From the NCBI GenBank assembly GCA_044507625.1, contig JBIQJE010000002.1, positions 1-64,000 of the forward strand: a DNA stretch of 64,000 nt. Reading direction: 5' to 3'. Position numbers and translations under genes: made by a program. Position 1 is the stretch's first letter. Every line of letters starts with the position of its first letter. The notes under the pieces were generated by a model, which saw only the letters and a program-made list of their open reading frames with translations, was not told the DNA's origin and ran no database searches. This DNA is from Hyphomicrobium_A sp044507625 (GTDB lineage Bacteria > Pseudomonadota > Alphaproteobacteria > Rhizobiales > Hyphomicrobiaceae). Shown one piece after another: positions 26,347-34,152 of this stretch.

Positions 26347-26901
26347 ATGGCCAGTCCCGCGAAAGAAGCCGGTGCCTCGAAGGAAACCGGTGTGCAAGAA
26401 CATACCCAGGAAGGCGTGAGCCCGGAGGCGCTCGCCGAGCTTCGTGACAGTGTAGCCGCGCTTGCAAAGGAAGTAGCAACCATTGCGGAGCGCCGCGTGA
26501 AGGCGGCCGGTACAGCCGCCTCGGAGGCGGTTGGAGCGGGAGCCGACGAGGTCTCCCGTGTGATCAGGCGTCACCCTGAGCTATCGATGGTCGTAGCGGC
26601 CGCCGCCGGCGCCGTTATCGCCCTTCTGGTCGTTCCCCGCTTTGGCAGCACCCGCAGCTCGCGTTTCGAGCGCTGGATGCCGCATATCACCAGGGCCGAC
26701 CTTCACGACATGGCCGATAACATCCAGCGCTCGGTATCCCGCGCCGCGAGTTCCGCGACGGCTCCCGTCGCGCCGACCTTCGAGCGCCTGCTCGAAACGC
26801 TCGCCGGCATGGATCCGAGCCCGTCCGTCGGATCGGCCCTCGACAAGCTCGGCGGCTGGTTGCAGAAGGCCCAGTCCAAAGCCAAAGATAAAATGCGCTG
26901 A
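26347..26901 (+). CDS. DUF883-like stress protein, long form
   Basis: 184 residues from the ATG at 26347 (MASPAKEAG), preceded by a GGGAGCAGGGGA ribosome site. The N-terminal part is polar, then a helical stretch (ELRDSVAALAKEVATIAERR) leads to VIRRHPELSMVVAAAAGAVI, a DUF883-like anchor that here lies mid-protein (about 77-105). An additional C-terminal 80 residues contain a second amphipathic helix region. Divergent from the other two DUF883 genes and served by its own EcfG-type promoter. A general-stress role is inferred from that. Confidence 0.8.
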   Translation: MASPAKEAGASKETGVQEHTQEGVSPEALAELRDSVAALAKEVATIAERRVKAAGTAASEAVGAGADEVSRVIRRHPELSMVVAAAAGAVIALLVVPRFGSTRSSRFERWMPHITRADLHDMADNIQRSVSRAASSATAPVAPTFERLLETLAGMDPSPSVGSALDKLGGWLQKAQSKAKDKMR

Positions 26902-26921
26902 AATTCCGTCTTTGGCGCTGC

Positions 26922-27845
26922 TCAAGGCCGATCGGGCAGGGGAATGAAGTCTTCCAGATCCCCTGGCACGGGTGCAAACCGCTTCGCCTTCCAGTCGGCC
27001 TTGGCCGCAGCGATACGATCCTTTGAGGACGAGACGAAATTCCACCAGATGTGCCGCGGTCCGTCCATCGGCTCCCCACCCAGCAGGATGAGCCGCGATT
27101 GCCCCGTGGCCAGGATGGAAATCCGGTCACCCGCCCGGAACACGAGTAGCCGTCCTGCGCCGAACGTGTCGCCTGCGATGTCGATCGTGCCCGATACGAT
27201 GTAGACGGCGCGCTCGTCATAGTCCGCATCGAGCGGCAGTACGGCGCCCGGTGCCAGCACGGCCTCCGCATAGAAGCTCGGATGGGGAAACGCGGCGGGC
27301 GATGAGCGCCCGAACATGTCGCCCATCACGAGGCGCACCGTTTTCCCTTCCCCCGATATGCGCGGCAGTTGCGAAGCATCGAAATGCGCGAAAGTGGGCG
27401 TCTTTTCCTCATGCGACTTGGGCAGCGCCGCCCAGGCCTGGATGCCGAAAAGGCGTGCCCCCGATGCGCGCTGCTCCGGCGAGGTGCGCTCGGAATGGAC
27501 GATGCCGGCGCCGGCCGACATGAGATTCAACTCGCCCGGCCGGATGGACATGGTCGTGCCGAGGCTGTCCCGGTGCATGATCTCGCCGTCGAAAAGATAG
27601 GTGACGGTGGCAAGGCCGATATGCGGGTGCGGGCGCACATCGATGCCGTTGCCGATGAGAAACTCCGCCGGGCCCATCTGATCGAAAAAGATGAAAGGGC
27701 CGACCATCTGCCGCCCTGCGGCCGGTAGCGCCCGGCGGACTGAAAATCCGCCGAGGTCGTGGGCGCGGGGTACGATCACTTGCTCCAGCGCGTCACAAGC
27801 GCGAACATCACCGGGCTCGGGATCCTCGGAAGGGTTCCAGCTCAT
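26922..27845 (-). CDS. Pirin family protein (cupin)
   Basis: 307 residues. Double cupin fold with the pirin signature: RPHPHIGLATVTYLFDGEIM and HSERT give the His/His/His/Glu metal site of the N-terminal cupin. The C-terminal cupin follows (about 180-270) and the sequence ends with a Trp-rich stretch (PRHIWWNFVSS). Pirins are iron-containing; some have quercetinase activity and some act as redox-sensitive regulators. The function here is not determined. Divergent from the SDR gene across 94 bp. Confidence 0.93.
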   Translation of the reverse strand: MSWNPSEDPEPGDVRACDALEQVIVPRAHDLGGFSVRRALPAAGRQMVGPFIFFDQMGPAEFLIGNGIDVRPHPHIGLATVTYLFDGEIMHRDSLGTTMSIRPGELNLMSAGAGIVHSERTSPEQRASGARLFGIQAWAALPKSHEEKTPTFAHFDASQLPRISGEGKTVRLVMGDMFGRSSPAAFPHPSFYAEAVLAPGAVLPLDADYDERAVYIVSGTIDIAGDTFGAGRLLVFRAGDRISILATGQSRLILLGGEPMDGPRHIWWNFVSSSKDRIAAAKADWKAKRFAPVPGDLEDFIPLPDRP

Positions 27846-27939
27846 TTATGTTCACGCTCCCATTGCAGCGATGATTTCGGCGTCCGCGCCAGTGTATAGC
27901 CGGTGCCGCGCACCGCCCAGCCCGAGACAGGAAAATCAA

Positions 27940-28665
27940 ATGCAAGCCAATCTTCAAGGCAAGGTCGCCATCGTCACCGGCGTCAGCAATGACGGCCAGG
28001 TGGGTCAGGCGGTCGCCCGCGCGCTCGCCGCCCAGGGCGTCTCCCTCGCCGTCTGCGCACGCACGAAGGATCATGTCGTCGCCCGTGCGGCAGAGCTCAA
28101 AGCGGACGGCGCAAACGTCATTCCCGTCGTCGCATCGCTGACCGACGAGGCCGACGCGAAGCGTCTGGCGGAGGAGACGGTATCGGCGTTCGGCCGTATC
28201 GATATCCTCGTCAACCTCGCGGGCGGCCTTTCCGTTTACAAGGCCTCCACGGAGGTCACCGTCGAAGAGTGGACGCGCGAAGTGAACAACAACGTCTTGA
28301 GCGCCTTCCTTGCAACGCGCGCCGTATTCCCGCACATGACCACGTCGGGCGGCGGCTCGATTGTGAACTTTGCCCGCGCCGGCAACGCGCAGGCGAACAT
28401 GCTGCCATACAACGTTGCCAAGGCGGGCGTCGTCGCACTCACGCGCACCTTTGCCCTCGAAGGCAAGAACGCGCATATCCGTGTCAATGCGGTCGCGCCC
28501 GGGCTCGTCGACACGGCGTCGAACGTCGCGATGATGAAACCGTCGGATACGAGCAAGTGGGCAAAGCGCGAGGAGATCGCCGATGTCGTCGTCTTCCTCG
28601 CGGGCGATGCCGCCCACGGCGTGACGGGACAGGTGCTCGACGTGACTGGCTGGGGCTATGCGTGA
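27940..28665 (+). CDS. SDR-family oxidoreductase lacking the usual catalytic Ser
   Basis: 241 residues from the ATG at 27940 with CAGGAAAA before it. Rossmann start GKVAIVTGVSNDGQVGQAVA; the glycine motif is spaced more like enoyl-reductase-type SDRs than classical TGxxxGxG. NLAG and the YNVAK pair (Tyr157, Lys161) are present. The segment before Tyr reads IVNFARAGNAQANMLPY, where classical SDRs have the catalytic Ser of NISS; no Ser is there. The C-terminus (VTGQVLDVTGW) is normal. It is probably NAD(P)-binding; activity may be changed. Convergent with the arsC-like gene. Confidence 0.88.
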   Translation: MQANLQGKVAIVTGVSNDGQVGQAVARALAAQGVSLAVCARTKDHVVARAAELKADGANVIPVVASLTDEADAKRLAEETVSAFGRIDILVNLAGGLSVYKASTEVTVEEWTREVNNNVLSAFLATRAVFPHMTTSGGGSIVNFARAGNAQANMLPYNVAKAGVVALTRTFALEGKNAHIRVNAVAPGLVDTASNVAMMKPSDTSKWAKREEIADVVVFLAGDAAHGVTGQVLDVTGWGYA

Positions 28666-28693
28666 TTGTCGGGGCTCCGCGGGCCGCGCGAGG

Positions 28694-29041
28694 CTATAGG
28701 ATCTCGCGCACCCGCTCGGCCGGCCGGCACAGGCGGGTGCCGCGTTCCGTCACGACGATGGGCCGCTCGATGAGGCGCGGATTGTCCACCATCGCATCGA
28801 TGAGCTGATCTTCGCTCAATGCGGGGTCGTCGAGGCCAAGCTCGCCGTAGAGCGCCTCCTTGCGCCGCATCACGTCGCGCGCGGTCTGTCCCATCGCCGC
28901 GAGCATTCGCTTCAGCTCATAACGCGTCGGCGGCGTCTTGAGATATTCGACGATGTCCGGCTCGACACCCGCCTCCCTGATGATGGCGAGTGTCTGGCGC
29001 GACGTGCTGCAGCCGGGGTTGTGATAAATGGTGACGCCCAT
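28694..29041 (-). CDS. arsC: Arsenate reductase (ArsC glutaredoxin-type)
   Basis: 115 residues from the ATG at 29041 with AGAGG upstream. It has the thioredoxin-like ArsC fold with the reactive Cys11 in YHNPGCSTSRQTL and the C-terminal RPIVVTERGTRLCRP carrying the Arg residues of the oxyanion site. In E. coli ArsC this reduces arsenate to arsenite with glutaredoxin. No ars operon genes (arsB, arsR) are nearby, so it may be a stand-alone ArsC/YffB-type protein. It is read away from the small basic protein gene at 29207. Confidence 0.88.
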   Translation of the reverse strand: MGVTIYHNPGCSTSRQTLAIIREAGVEPDIVEYLKTPPTRYELKRMLAAMGQTARDVMRRKEALYGELGLDDPALSEDQLIDAMVDNPRLIERPIVVTERGTRLCRPAERVREIL

Positions 29042-29152
29042 CGTCGTGCCTCTGTGATGATGCCAGTGAACGATGCAATTTGTGCCGCGGCGGCATAGCA
29101 GGCAAGGCGCGTTCGGTGACCGGCCCATGCACGGGGGCCAACCCCCGGCCAT

Positions 29153-29178
29153 GGAACGGTTCTGCGTCCGCGGCCATT
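29153..29178 (+). promoter_or_regulatory. Near-consensus EcfG-type promoter
   Basis: GGAAC (29153-29157) followed after 17 bases by CATT (29175-29178), one base from the CGTT consensus. It lies 28 bp before the start of the small charged protein at 29207. It suggests, weakly, that this gene also belongs to the general-stress regulon. Confidence 0.4.
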
Positions 29179-29206
29179 GATCCATAGAACCTGAAAGGAG
29201 GTTCTC

Positions 29207-29395
29207 ATGGGCGAGAGCAAAACGCGAAAACCTAAGCAGGACGAGGAAGAGATCGGCGGCTTCAATCCCGAGCGTCACACCGAGAAAAAGAAATCGCAGG
29301 TGGGTCCGGCGCCGACAGATGATCCCCATCACGCCTACCGCGGCGAGACCAAACGCAAGGTGGACGAGAAAATGCCCCACCAGCCGCCCGATTAA
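29207..29395 (+). CDS. Small hydrophilic protein of unknown function
   Basis: 62 residues, half of them charged (many Lys, Glu, Asp, His), no Cys, no hydrophobic segment, probably disordered. AAAGGAGG six bases before the ATG is one of the strongest ribosome sites in the window, and the reading frame shows a clean start and stop, which supports real expression. A near-consensus EcfG element lies just upstream. I recognise no domain. A stress-hydrophilin-like role is possible but not shown. Confidence 0.7.
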   Translation: MGESKTRKPKQDEEEIGGFNPERHTEKKKSQVGPAPTDDPHHAYRGETKRKVDEKMPHQPPD

Positions 29396-29547
29396 TACGG
29401 TCTTTACGCTTGGCAGCGGGTGGAGCGACACTCCCGAGGCCGCAAGGGGTGGAAAACGTTCACTATCGAGCGCGAGGATAAGGAGCGCGCGTGGCATCGA
29501 TGCCCGGCTGCCGCCGCGCCCCCGTGACGCAGCAGCTTAGGTGCCCT

Positions 29548-31326
29548 ATGCCAAGCAGCCTTGCCAAGTACCGGCAGAAACGAGACTTCGAAAAGACCGC
29601 CGAGCCCAGTGGACGGGGAAAGGTGCGTGGCGCCGAGTATCCGCGCTTCGTCATCCAGAAGCATGATGCAACGCGACTGCATTACGACCTGCGCCTCGAG
29701 CACGACGGCGTATTCAAGTCCTGGGCCGTGACGAAAGGTCCATCCCTCAATCCCAAAGACAAGCGGCTCGCGGTCGAGGTGGAGGATCATCCCCTCGACT
29801 ACGGCGATTTCGAAGGCACCATCCCCAAGGGCGAATACGGCGGCGGCACCGTCATGCTCTGGGACCGCGGCTATTGGTTGCCCGAGGGTGACGAGAACGT
29901 CGATGAAGCGCTGGCCAAAGGCGAGTTGAAGTTCGTTCTCGCCGGTGAAAAGCTCAAGGGCGGTTTCGTACTCGTACGCATGAAAGGCGACCGCTTCGGC
30001 GGCAAGCGCAACAACTGGCTGCTGATCAAGCACAAGGACGAGTGGGCCGACAAGGACGGCGAGGCGGTTCTGGCAAAGGACCGTTCGGTTGCTTCCGGCC
30101 GCACCATGGCGCAGATCGCGAAAGGCACCGGTAAAGCGCCGACGCCGTTCATGACCGGTGGTCGGCACGCCTTCAAGCCCGACGCGATCTGGCATTCGGA
30201 GAAGACCGAGGCAGCCGATCCCCCGCCTGCGGCGCGGCGCTCCGCCGCGACGCGTCCGTCCTCGACACGGACAGCCGTTACCCGGAGCAGGACGGTGCCG
30301 AGCAAGTCCGTCGCATCCAGAAAGACCGCGGCAGCGAAGCCGGGCACGAGGACCGCGAAGCCGAAGTCCGGCGCCCGCCCGGCGAAGAAAAAAGCTGCCA
30401 GCGACGACGCACACCCTGACCGCGTGTTGGGCATCACCATCTCGAAGCCCGACAAGCCGCTGTGGCCGGCGGAGGGCGAAAGCCCGCCCGTGACGAAGCT
30501 GGACTTGGCGCGCTACCTCGAAGAGGTCGGCGACTGGATGCTCGAACACATCGAGGGCCGTCCCTGCTCCCTGGTCCGCGCGCCCGACGGCATCGACGGC
30601 GAGCGCTTTTTCCAGCGCCACGCCATGCGCGGCATGTCGGATACGATCGACCTCGTCAGCGTCGAGGGCGACCGCCAGCCTTATATCGAGATCGACCGTG
30701 TAGACGGACTGATCGCGATGGCGCAGGTGGCCGCGGTGGAGTTTCACCCCTGGAATTGCGCGCCTTTCGATCCCCACGTGCCGGGACGCCTGATCTTCGA
30801 TCTTGATCCGGCGCCCGATGTGGCGTTCGAGGCCGTCATCGAGGCGGCAAAGGAATTGCGCACGCGCCTGGACGACCTGGGCCTCATCGCCTTCTGCAAG
30901 ACGACCGGCGGAAAAGGGCTGCACGTCGTCACGCCGCTGAAGCCATCGAAAGGCCGGCCACTCGGCTGGACGGAGGCGAAGACGTTCGCGCACGCGGTAT
31001 GTGCGCAGATGGCCGACGACAGCCCGCACCGTTACCTCGTGAAGATGACGAAGCGGCTGCGCACCGGACGCATCTATCTCGACTACCTGCGCAATGACCT
31101 CTTCGCCTCGGCCGTGGCGCCGCTGTCGCCGCGGGCGCGGCCCGGCGCGCCGGTGTCCATGCCGCTCAACTGGTCGCAGGTGAGGTCGGGTCTCGATCCC
31201 AGCCGCTTCGATATTCGCACGGCGCCTTCCTTGCTTGCCAAGACGAAGCCTTGGAAAGACTACCGATCCGCCGCCCGGCCACTCCAGGCAGCCATCGAGC
31301 AGCTCGTCGGGCCGCGCGCCGCATGA
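29548..31326 (+). CDS. LigD-type NHEJ protein: phosphoesterase plus polymerase domains, no ligase
   Basis: 592 residues from the ATG at 29548 (MPSSLAKYRQKRDF, the usual LigD phosphoesterase start). The 3'-phosphoesterase domain (about 1-190) has QKHDATRLHYDLRLEHDG (His39, His45, Asp47) and DHPLDYGDFEGTIPKGEYGG. A low-complexity Lys/Arg/Ala/Ser linker follows (about 195-285). The polymerase/primase domain (about 290-590) has FDLDPAP (Asp418, Asp420) and TGGKGLHVV. The central ATP-dependent ligase domain of full LigD, with its KxDG motif, is absent. No Ku gene is in the window. It probably processes ends for a separate ligase. Confidence 0.9.
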   Translation: MPSSLAKYRQKRDFEKTAEPSGRGKVRGAEYPRFVIQKHDATRLHYDLRLEHDGVFKSWAVTKGPSLNPKDKRLAVEVEDHPLDYGDFEGTIPKGEYGGGTVMLWDRGYWLPEGDENVDEALAKGELKFVLAGEKLKGGFVLVRMKGDRFGGKRNNWLLIKHKDEWADKDGEAVLAKDRSVASGRTMAQIAKGTGKAPTPFMTGGRHAFKPDAIWHSEKTEAADPPPAARRSAATRPSSTRTAVTRSRTVPSKSVASRKTAAAKPGTRTAKPKSGARPAKKKAASDDAHPDRVLGITISKPDKPLWPAEGESPPVTKLDLARYLEEVGDWMLEHIEGRPCSLVRAPDGIDGERFFQRHAMRGMSDTIDLVSVEGDRQPYIEIDRVDGLIAMAQVAAVEFHPWNCAPFDPHVPGRLIFDLDPAPDVAFEAVIEAAKELRTRLDDLGLIAFCKTTGGKGLHVVTPLKPSKGRPLGWTEAKTFAHAVCAQMADDSPHRYLVKMTKRLRTGRIYLDYLRNDLFASAVAPLSPRARPGAPVSMPLNWSQVRSGLDPSRFDIRTAPSLLAKTKPWKDYRSAARPLQAAIEQLVGPRAA

Positions 31327-31386
31327 GCCATGCAACATAGGGGGGCGCGGACTTCCCTACCGTCAATTCGGCGCTATGGTGCGTCC

Positions 31387-32028
31387 ATGGCCCGACGCTC
31401 CCCCAACGACAATTCGTCCGCTATTTCCTTACGGCCGCTCGCCTCCGACGCGTTGCCGCTCGACACCATTGCGCTGGCGAAATTTCTCGTCGGCAAGATG
31501 TTGGTGCGCCACGGAGCGGACGGCCCCGTGACGGGACGCATCGTCGAGACGGAGGCATATCCGCCGGGCGATGAGGCATGCCACGCCCGTAGCGGCCGCA
31601 CCCAGCGGAACGCTTCGCTGTTTTTGGCCCGCGGGCACGTCTATGTTTACCGCGCTTACGGCTCGGCCATGATGCTGAACATATCGAGCGAGGAGGAAGG
31701 CATCGGCGCGGGTGTGCTCGTGCGCGCGGCCGAGCCGCTCAGCGGGATAGCCGCCATGCACGCGCGGCGCGGCATCGATGATGTGCGGCGGCTGGCGCGG
31801 GGGCCCGGCTGCCTCGCGCAGGCGTTCGACATCGGCTTTGCGCTCGACGGAAAGCTCTATGCGCCGGAAAACGGCATCTGGCTCGCCGATGACGGCTTCA
31901 AGCCGAACGAGATTGCAAGCTCGAAACGCATCGGCATCACGCGCAACGCAGACCAGCCGTGGCGCTATTTCGTGCGCTCTAGTCCGTGGGTCAGCGGCCC
32001 CGCGTGGCTCAACCGCGCGCAATCATGA
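31387..32028 (+). CDS. mpg: 3-methyladenine DNA glycosylase (AAG/MPG family)
   Basis: 213 residues from the ATG at 31387; an ATG at 31330 directly after the ligD-like stop would add 19 residues. Family motifs: LVGKMLVRHG, GRIVETEAYPPGDEACHA with the catalytic Glu, the intercalating Tyr region HVYVYRAYGSAMMLNIS, and GPGCLAQAF. It removes alkylated purines in base excision repair. It follows the LigD-type gene, giving a two-gene DNA repair pair. Its last six bases overlap the end of the convergent universal stress gene. Confidence 0.94.
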   Translation: MARRSPNDNSSAISLRPLASDALPLDTIALAKFLVGKMLVRHGADGPVTGRIVETEAYPPGDEACHARSGRTQRNASLFLARGHVYVYRAYGSAMMLNISSEEEGIGAGVLVRAAEPLSGIAAMHARRGIDDVRRLARGPGCLAQAFDIGFALDGKLYAPENGIWLADDGFKPNEIASSKRIGITRNADQPWRYFVRSSPWVSGPAWLNRAQS

Positions 32029-32910
32029 CGTTGCGGCACCCCAACGGGCCTCGCCACGCATGACGAGCACGTCACACGGCACGATGCGGATGAGCTCCGC
32101 AGCCACGCTGCCGATCAGCGCATCCATCAGCGCCGAGCGGGTTTGCGCCGCCATCACGACAAGCTCGATATCTTCCTCATCGGCATAGGCGCTCAGCTCA
32201 CGACCCGGATCGCCGCGGCGCAGAACCAGCCGCGGGCGCGCGCGTTGCGGAAAAGCCGCTTCGTACGATGCGAGGAACGCCGCGGCGTCTTCTTCCGCCA
32301 TGGCACGGAATTCTGCCGTGTGAGCTTGCTGATCGCTGACGAGCCCTGACATCGGCGCGTCGTAGGCGTGCACGAGGTCGAAACGCGCCTCGGGGAAAGC
32401 ACCCATGGCCGCTTCCAGCGCCTCCCGCGATGGCTGGGAGAAGTCCGTCGCTACGGCAATCCGCCGGTAGGGCCCGCGCGCACGGCTGCGGACGATCAGG
32501 ATCGGCACGGGGGAACGCCGCATCAGCTTGTCGACGGTGCTCCCCAGCACGAGCCGTCCCAGCGGCTCATCGCGCGCAAGACCGGTGACGATCAGATCGC
32601 AATTGTTGGCGCGCGCCGCCTCGAGGATCACGTCGATGGGCTCGCCCGTGCCGATGACGACAGCGGGTTGAGGTGCGACATCACCGATGTCCGCACGCAC
32701 CCGCCGTTCGGCAAGTCGCCGCGGATCGACGCGGCGCGATGCGGGAACGGGCACATCGCTGCCGACACGCAACGCAGTGTCGTCAGGCATGGCGTGCACC
32801 ACCGTGAGGCGCGCATGCCATTCCTTGGCCAGGAGAGCCGCGCGGTCGAGCGGACGGTCGCAGCGGCAGCTAAGGTCGGTGGCGAGTAGTAGTCGCTGCG
32901 GCACGCTCAT
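32023..32910 (-). CDS. Tandem universal stress protein (two UspA domains)
   Basis: 295 residues from the ATG at 32910, chosen because AGGAG lies 11 bases upstream; a GTG at 32922 would add four residues. Two UspA domains are visible. The first (about 5-145) ends with GLARDEPLGRLVLGSTVDKL and VPILIVR, the ATP-binding Gx2Gx9G(S/T) type. The second (about 150-290) starts RRIAVATDFSQPSREALEAA, and its glycine motif is weaker. Cytosolic stress protein. No EcfG-type promoter was seen in the 480 bp upstream. Confidence 0.9.
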   Translation of the reverse strand: MSVPQRLLLATDLSCRCDRPLDRAALLAKEWHARLTVVHAMPDDTALRVGSDVPVPASRRVDPRRLAERRVRADIGDVAPQPAVVIGTGEPIDVILEAARANNCDLIVTGLARDEPLGRLVLGSTVDKLMRRSPVPILIVRSRARGPYRRIAVATDFSQPSREALEAAMGAFPEARFDLVHAYDAPMSGLVSDQQAHTAEFRAMAEEDAAAFLASYEAAFPQRARPRLVLRRGDPGRELSAYADEEDIELVVMAAQTRSALMDALIGSVAAELIRIVPCDVLVMRGEARWGAATS

Positions 32911-33393
32911 TTCGTGCTTCACTCCTGCGTCGCTCCGTTTGCAATGCCGGAGCTATGCCGTCTGCTTTACCGCTCTTGCACTTTTCCAGGGTTGATGCCG
33001 ATCATTGGTATCGAAGCCTCGAGCGAGCGTGGAAAGGAATATCGTGCATCACTCACAGATAGGTGGACACGCGCCAAGTCGCCAGCATTTGAGGGCATGG
33101 GGGCCGCTCATCTAAAGAACATCCTTATGCAGACCGTTGCGCGGAGCGCACACGCTGGCATGTATATGTATCGCTCGTAACAATAGCGCGCCGCCAATGG
33201 ACCGAATCGAGCAGCATCGTCGCGAGCGCCCTTCGCAAGCGCTGTACGGTATCACCGGTCGGTCCAGTTCCCGTCGCTGGGCCCGTGGACGTTGCTGCCG
33301 GCAACACCCCCTGTTGCCGGCAGCGCGATCCTTAGCTCCCACACACCCATGCCGGAACCGATGGTACCGGAAATGCAAGAGCGCCGGGCGCGG
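32911..33393. other. Non-coding stretch between usp and yggS
   Basis: About 480 bp without a gene that I can support; open frames in it are short and lack ribosome sites. It should contain the promoter of the universal stress gene (leftward). Apart from the strong hairpin at 33294-33324 I see no recognisable site. Confidence 0.5.
33294..33324. repeat. Perfect 13-bp inverted repeat, possible terminator of yggS
   Basis: GCTGCCGGCAACA (33294-33306) and TGTTGCCGGCAGC (33312-33324) pair over 13 bp around a five-C loop. It lies 70 bp past the stop of the leftward yggS gene. No T run follows on either strand, so a terminator role is only possible. Confidence 0.55.
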
Positions 33394-34152
33394 CTATCGC
33401 GGCGCAGGCTTGCCGTCGCCCGGCCAGAAGAATGTGTCGGGAAGCGCGCGCTGGCCAAACACCGCCTGCCCCACGCGCACGATCGTCGCGCCCTCGGCAA
33501 TCGCAATTTCGAAGTCACCCGACATGCCCATGGAAAGCTCCGGAAGCTCCGCAGCGCCTGGCGCCGCATCCCGTATCCGGCGCAGCACGCGGAAGCAGCG
33601 CCGAACCTCTTCCGTGTCGGATGTGAAGCGTGCAAGGGTCATGAAGCCGCGCACCTTGAGTGACGGAAACGCCGCGAGCTCACGGAGAAAACCCGGGACG
33701 TCATCGGGCGGCAATCCATACTTCGTCGCCTCGCCGGAAGTGTTCACCTGCACGAGCACATCGATGCCGCGTCCGAGCCGCTGCAAATGGCGGTCGAGTG
33801 TCGCCGCCAGCGGCAGACGGTCGAGCGACTGCACCTCGTCCGCGAAGCGCAGCACATCCTTCACCTTGTTTGTCTGCAGGTGACCGATCATGCTCCAGCG
33901 AATGTCGTGACCGGCGAGCGCTCCGGCCTTCGCCTGGCCCTCCTGCACGCGGTTTTCACCCAGGTCGTGTTGCCCCGCCGCAAGCGCTTCGAGAATTTGC
34001 TCGGGCGATTGGGTCTTGGTGGCGAGGAGTAGACGCACGGCGTCCGCGTCCCGTCCCGATTGCATCGCGGCGCGGGCGATGCGCGCGCGTATGCTCGCGA
34101 GGTTCGCTGCGACCGAGCCGACGCCCGTTTGTGGTTCAGATGCGGAGGACAT
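33394..34152 (-). CDS. yggS: YggS/PLPBP-family pyridoxal-phosphate homeostasis protein
   Basis: 252 residues from the ATG at 34152; the frame runs open to 34419 but the family starts here. PLP-binding Lys46 in LLLATKTQS, LGENRVQEGQAKA, WSMIGHLQTNKVK, and the phosphate-binding end GMSGDFEIAIAEGAT with VRVGQAVFG are all family hallmarks. It is an alanine-racemase-like barrel without its own catalysis that buffers vitamin B6 and amino acid pools. Confidence 0.95.
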   Translation of the reverse strand: MSSASEPQTGVGSVAANLASIRARIARAAMQSGRDADAVRLLLATKTQSPEQILEALAAGQHDLGENRVQEGQAKAGALAGHDIRWSMIGHLQTNKVKDVLRFADEVQSLDRLPLAATLDRHLQRLGRGIDVLVQVNTSGEATKYGLPPDDVPGFLRELAAFPSLKVRGFMTLARFTSDTEEVRRCFRVLRRIRDAAPGAAELPELSMGMSGDFEIAIAEGATIVRVGQAVFGQRALPDTFFWPGDGKPAPR

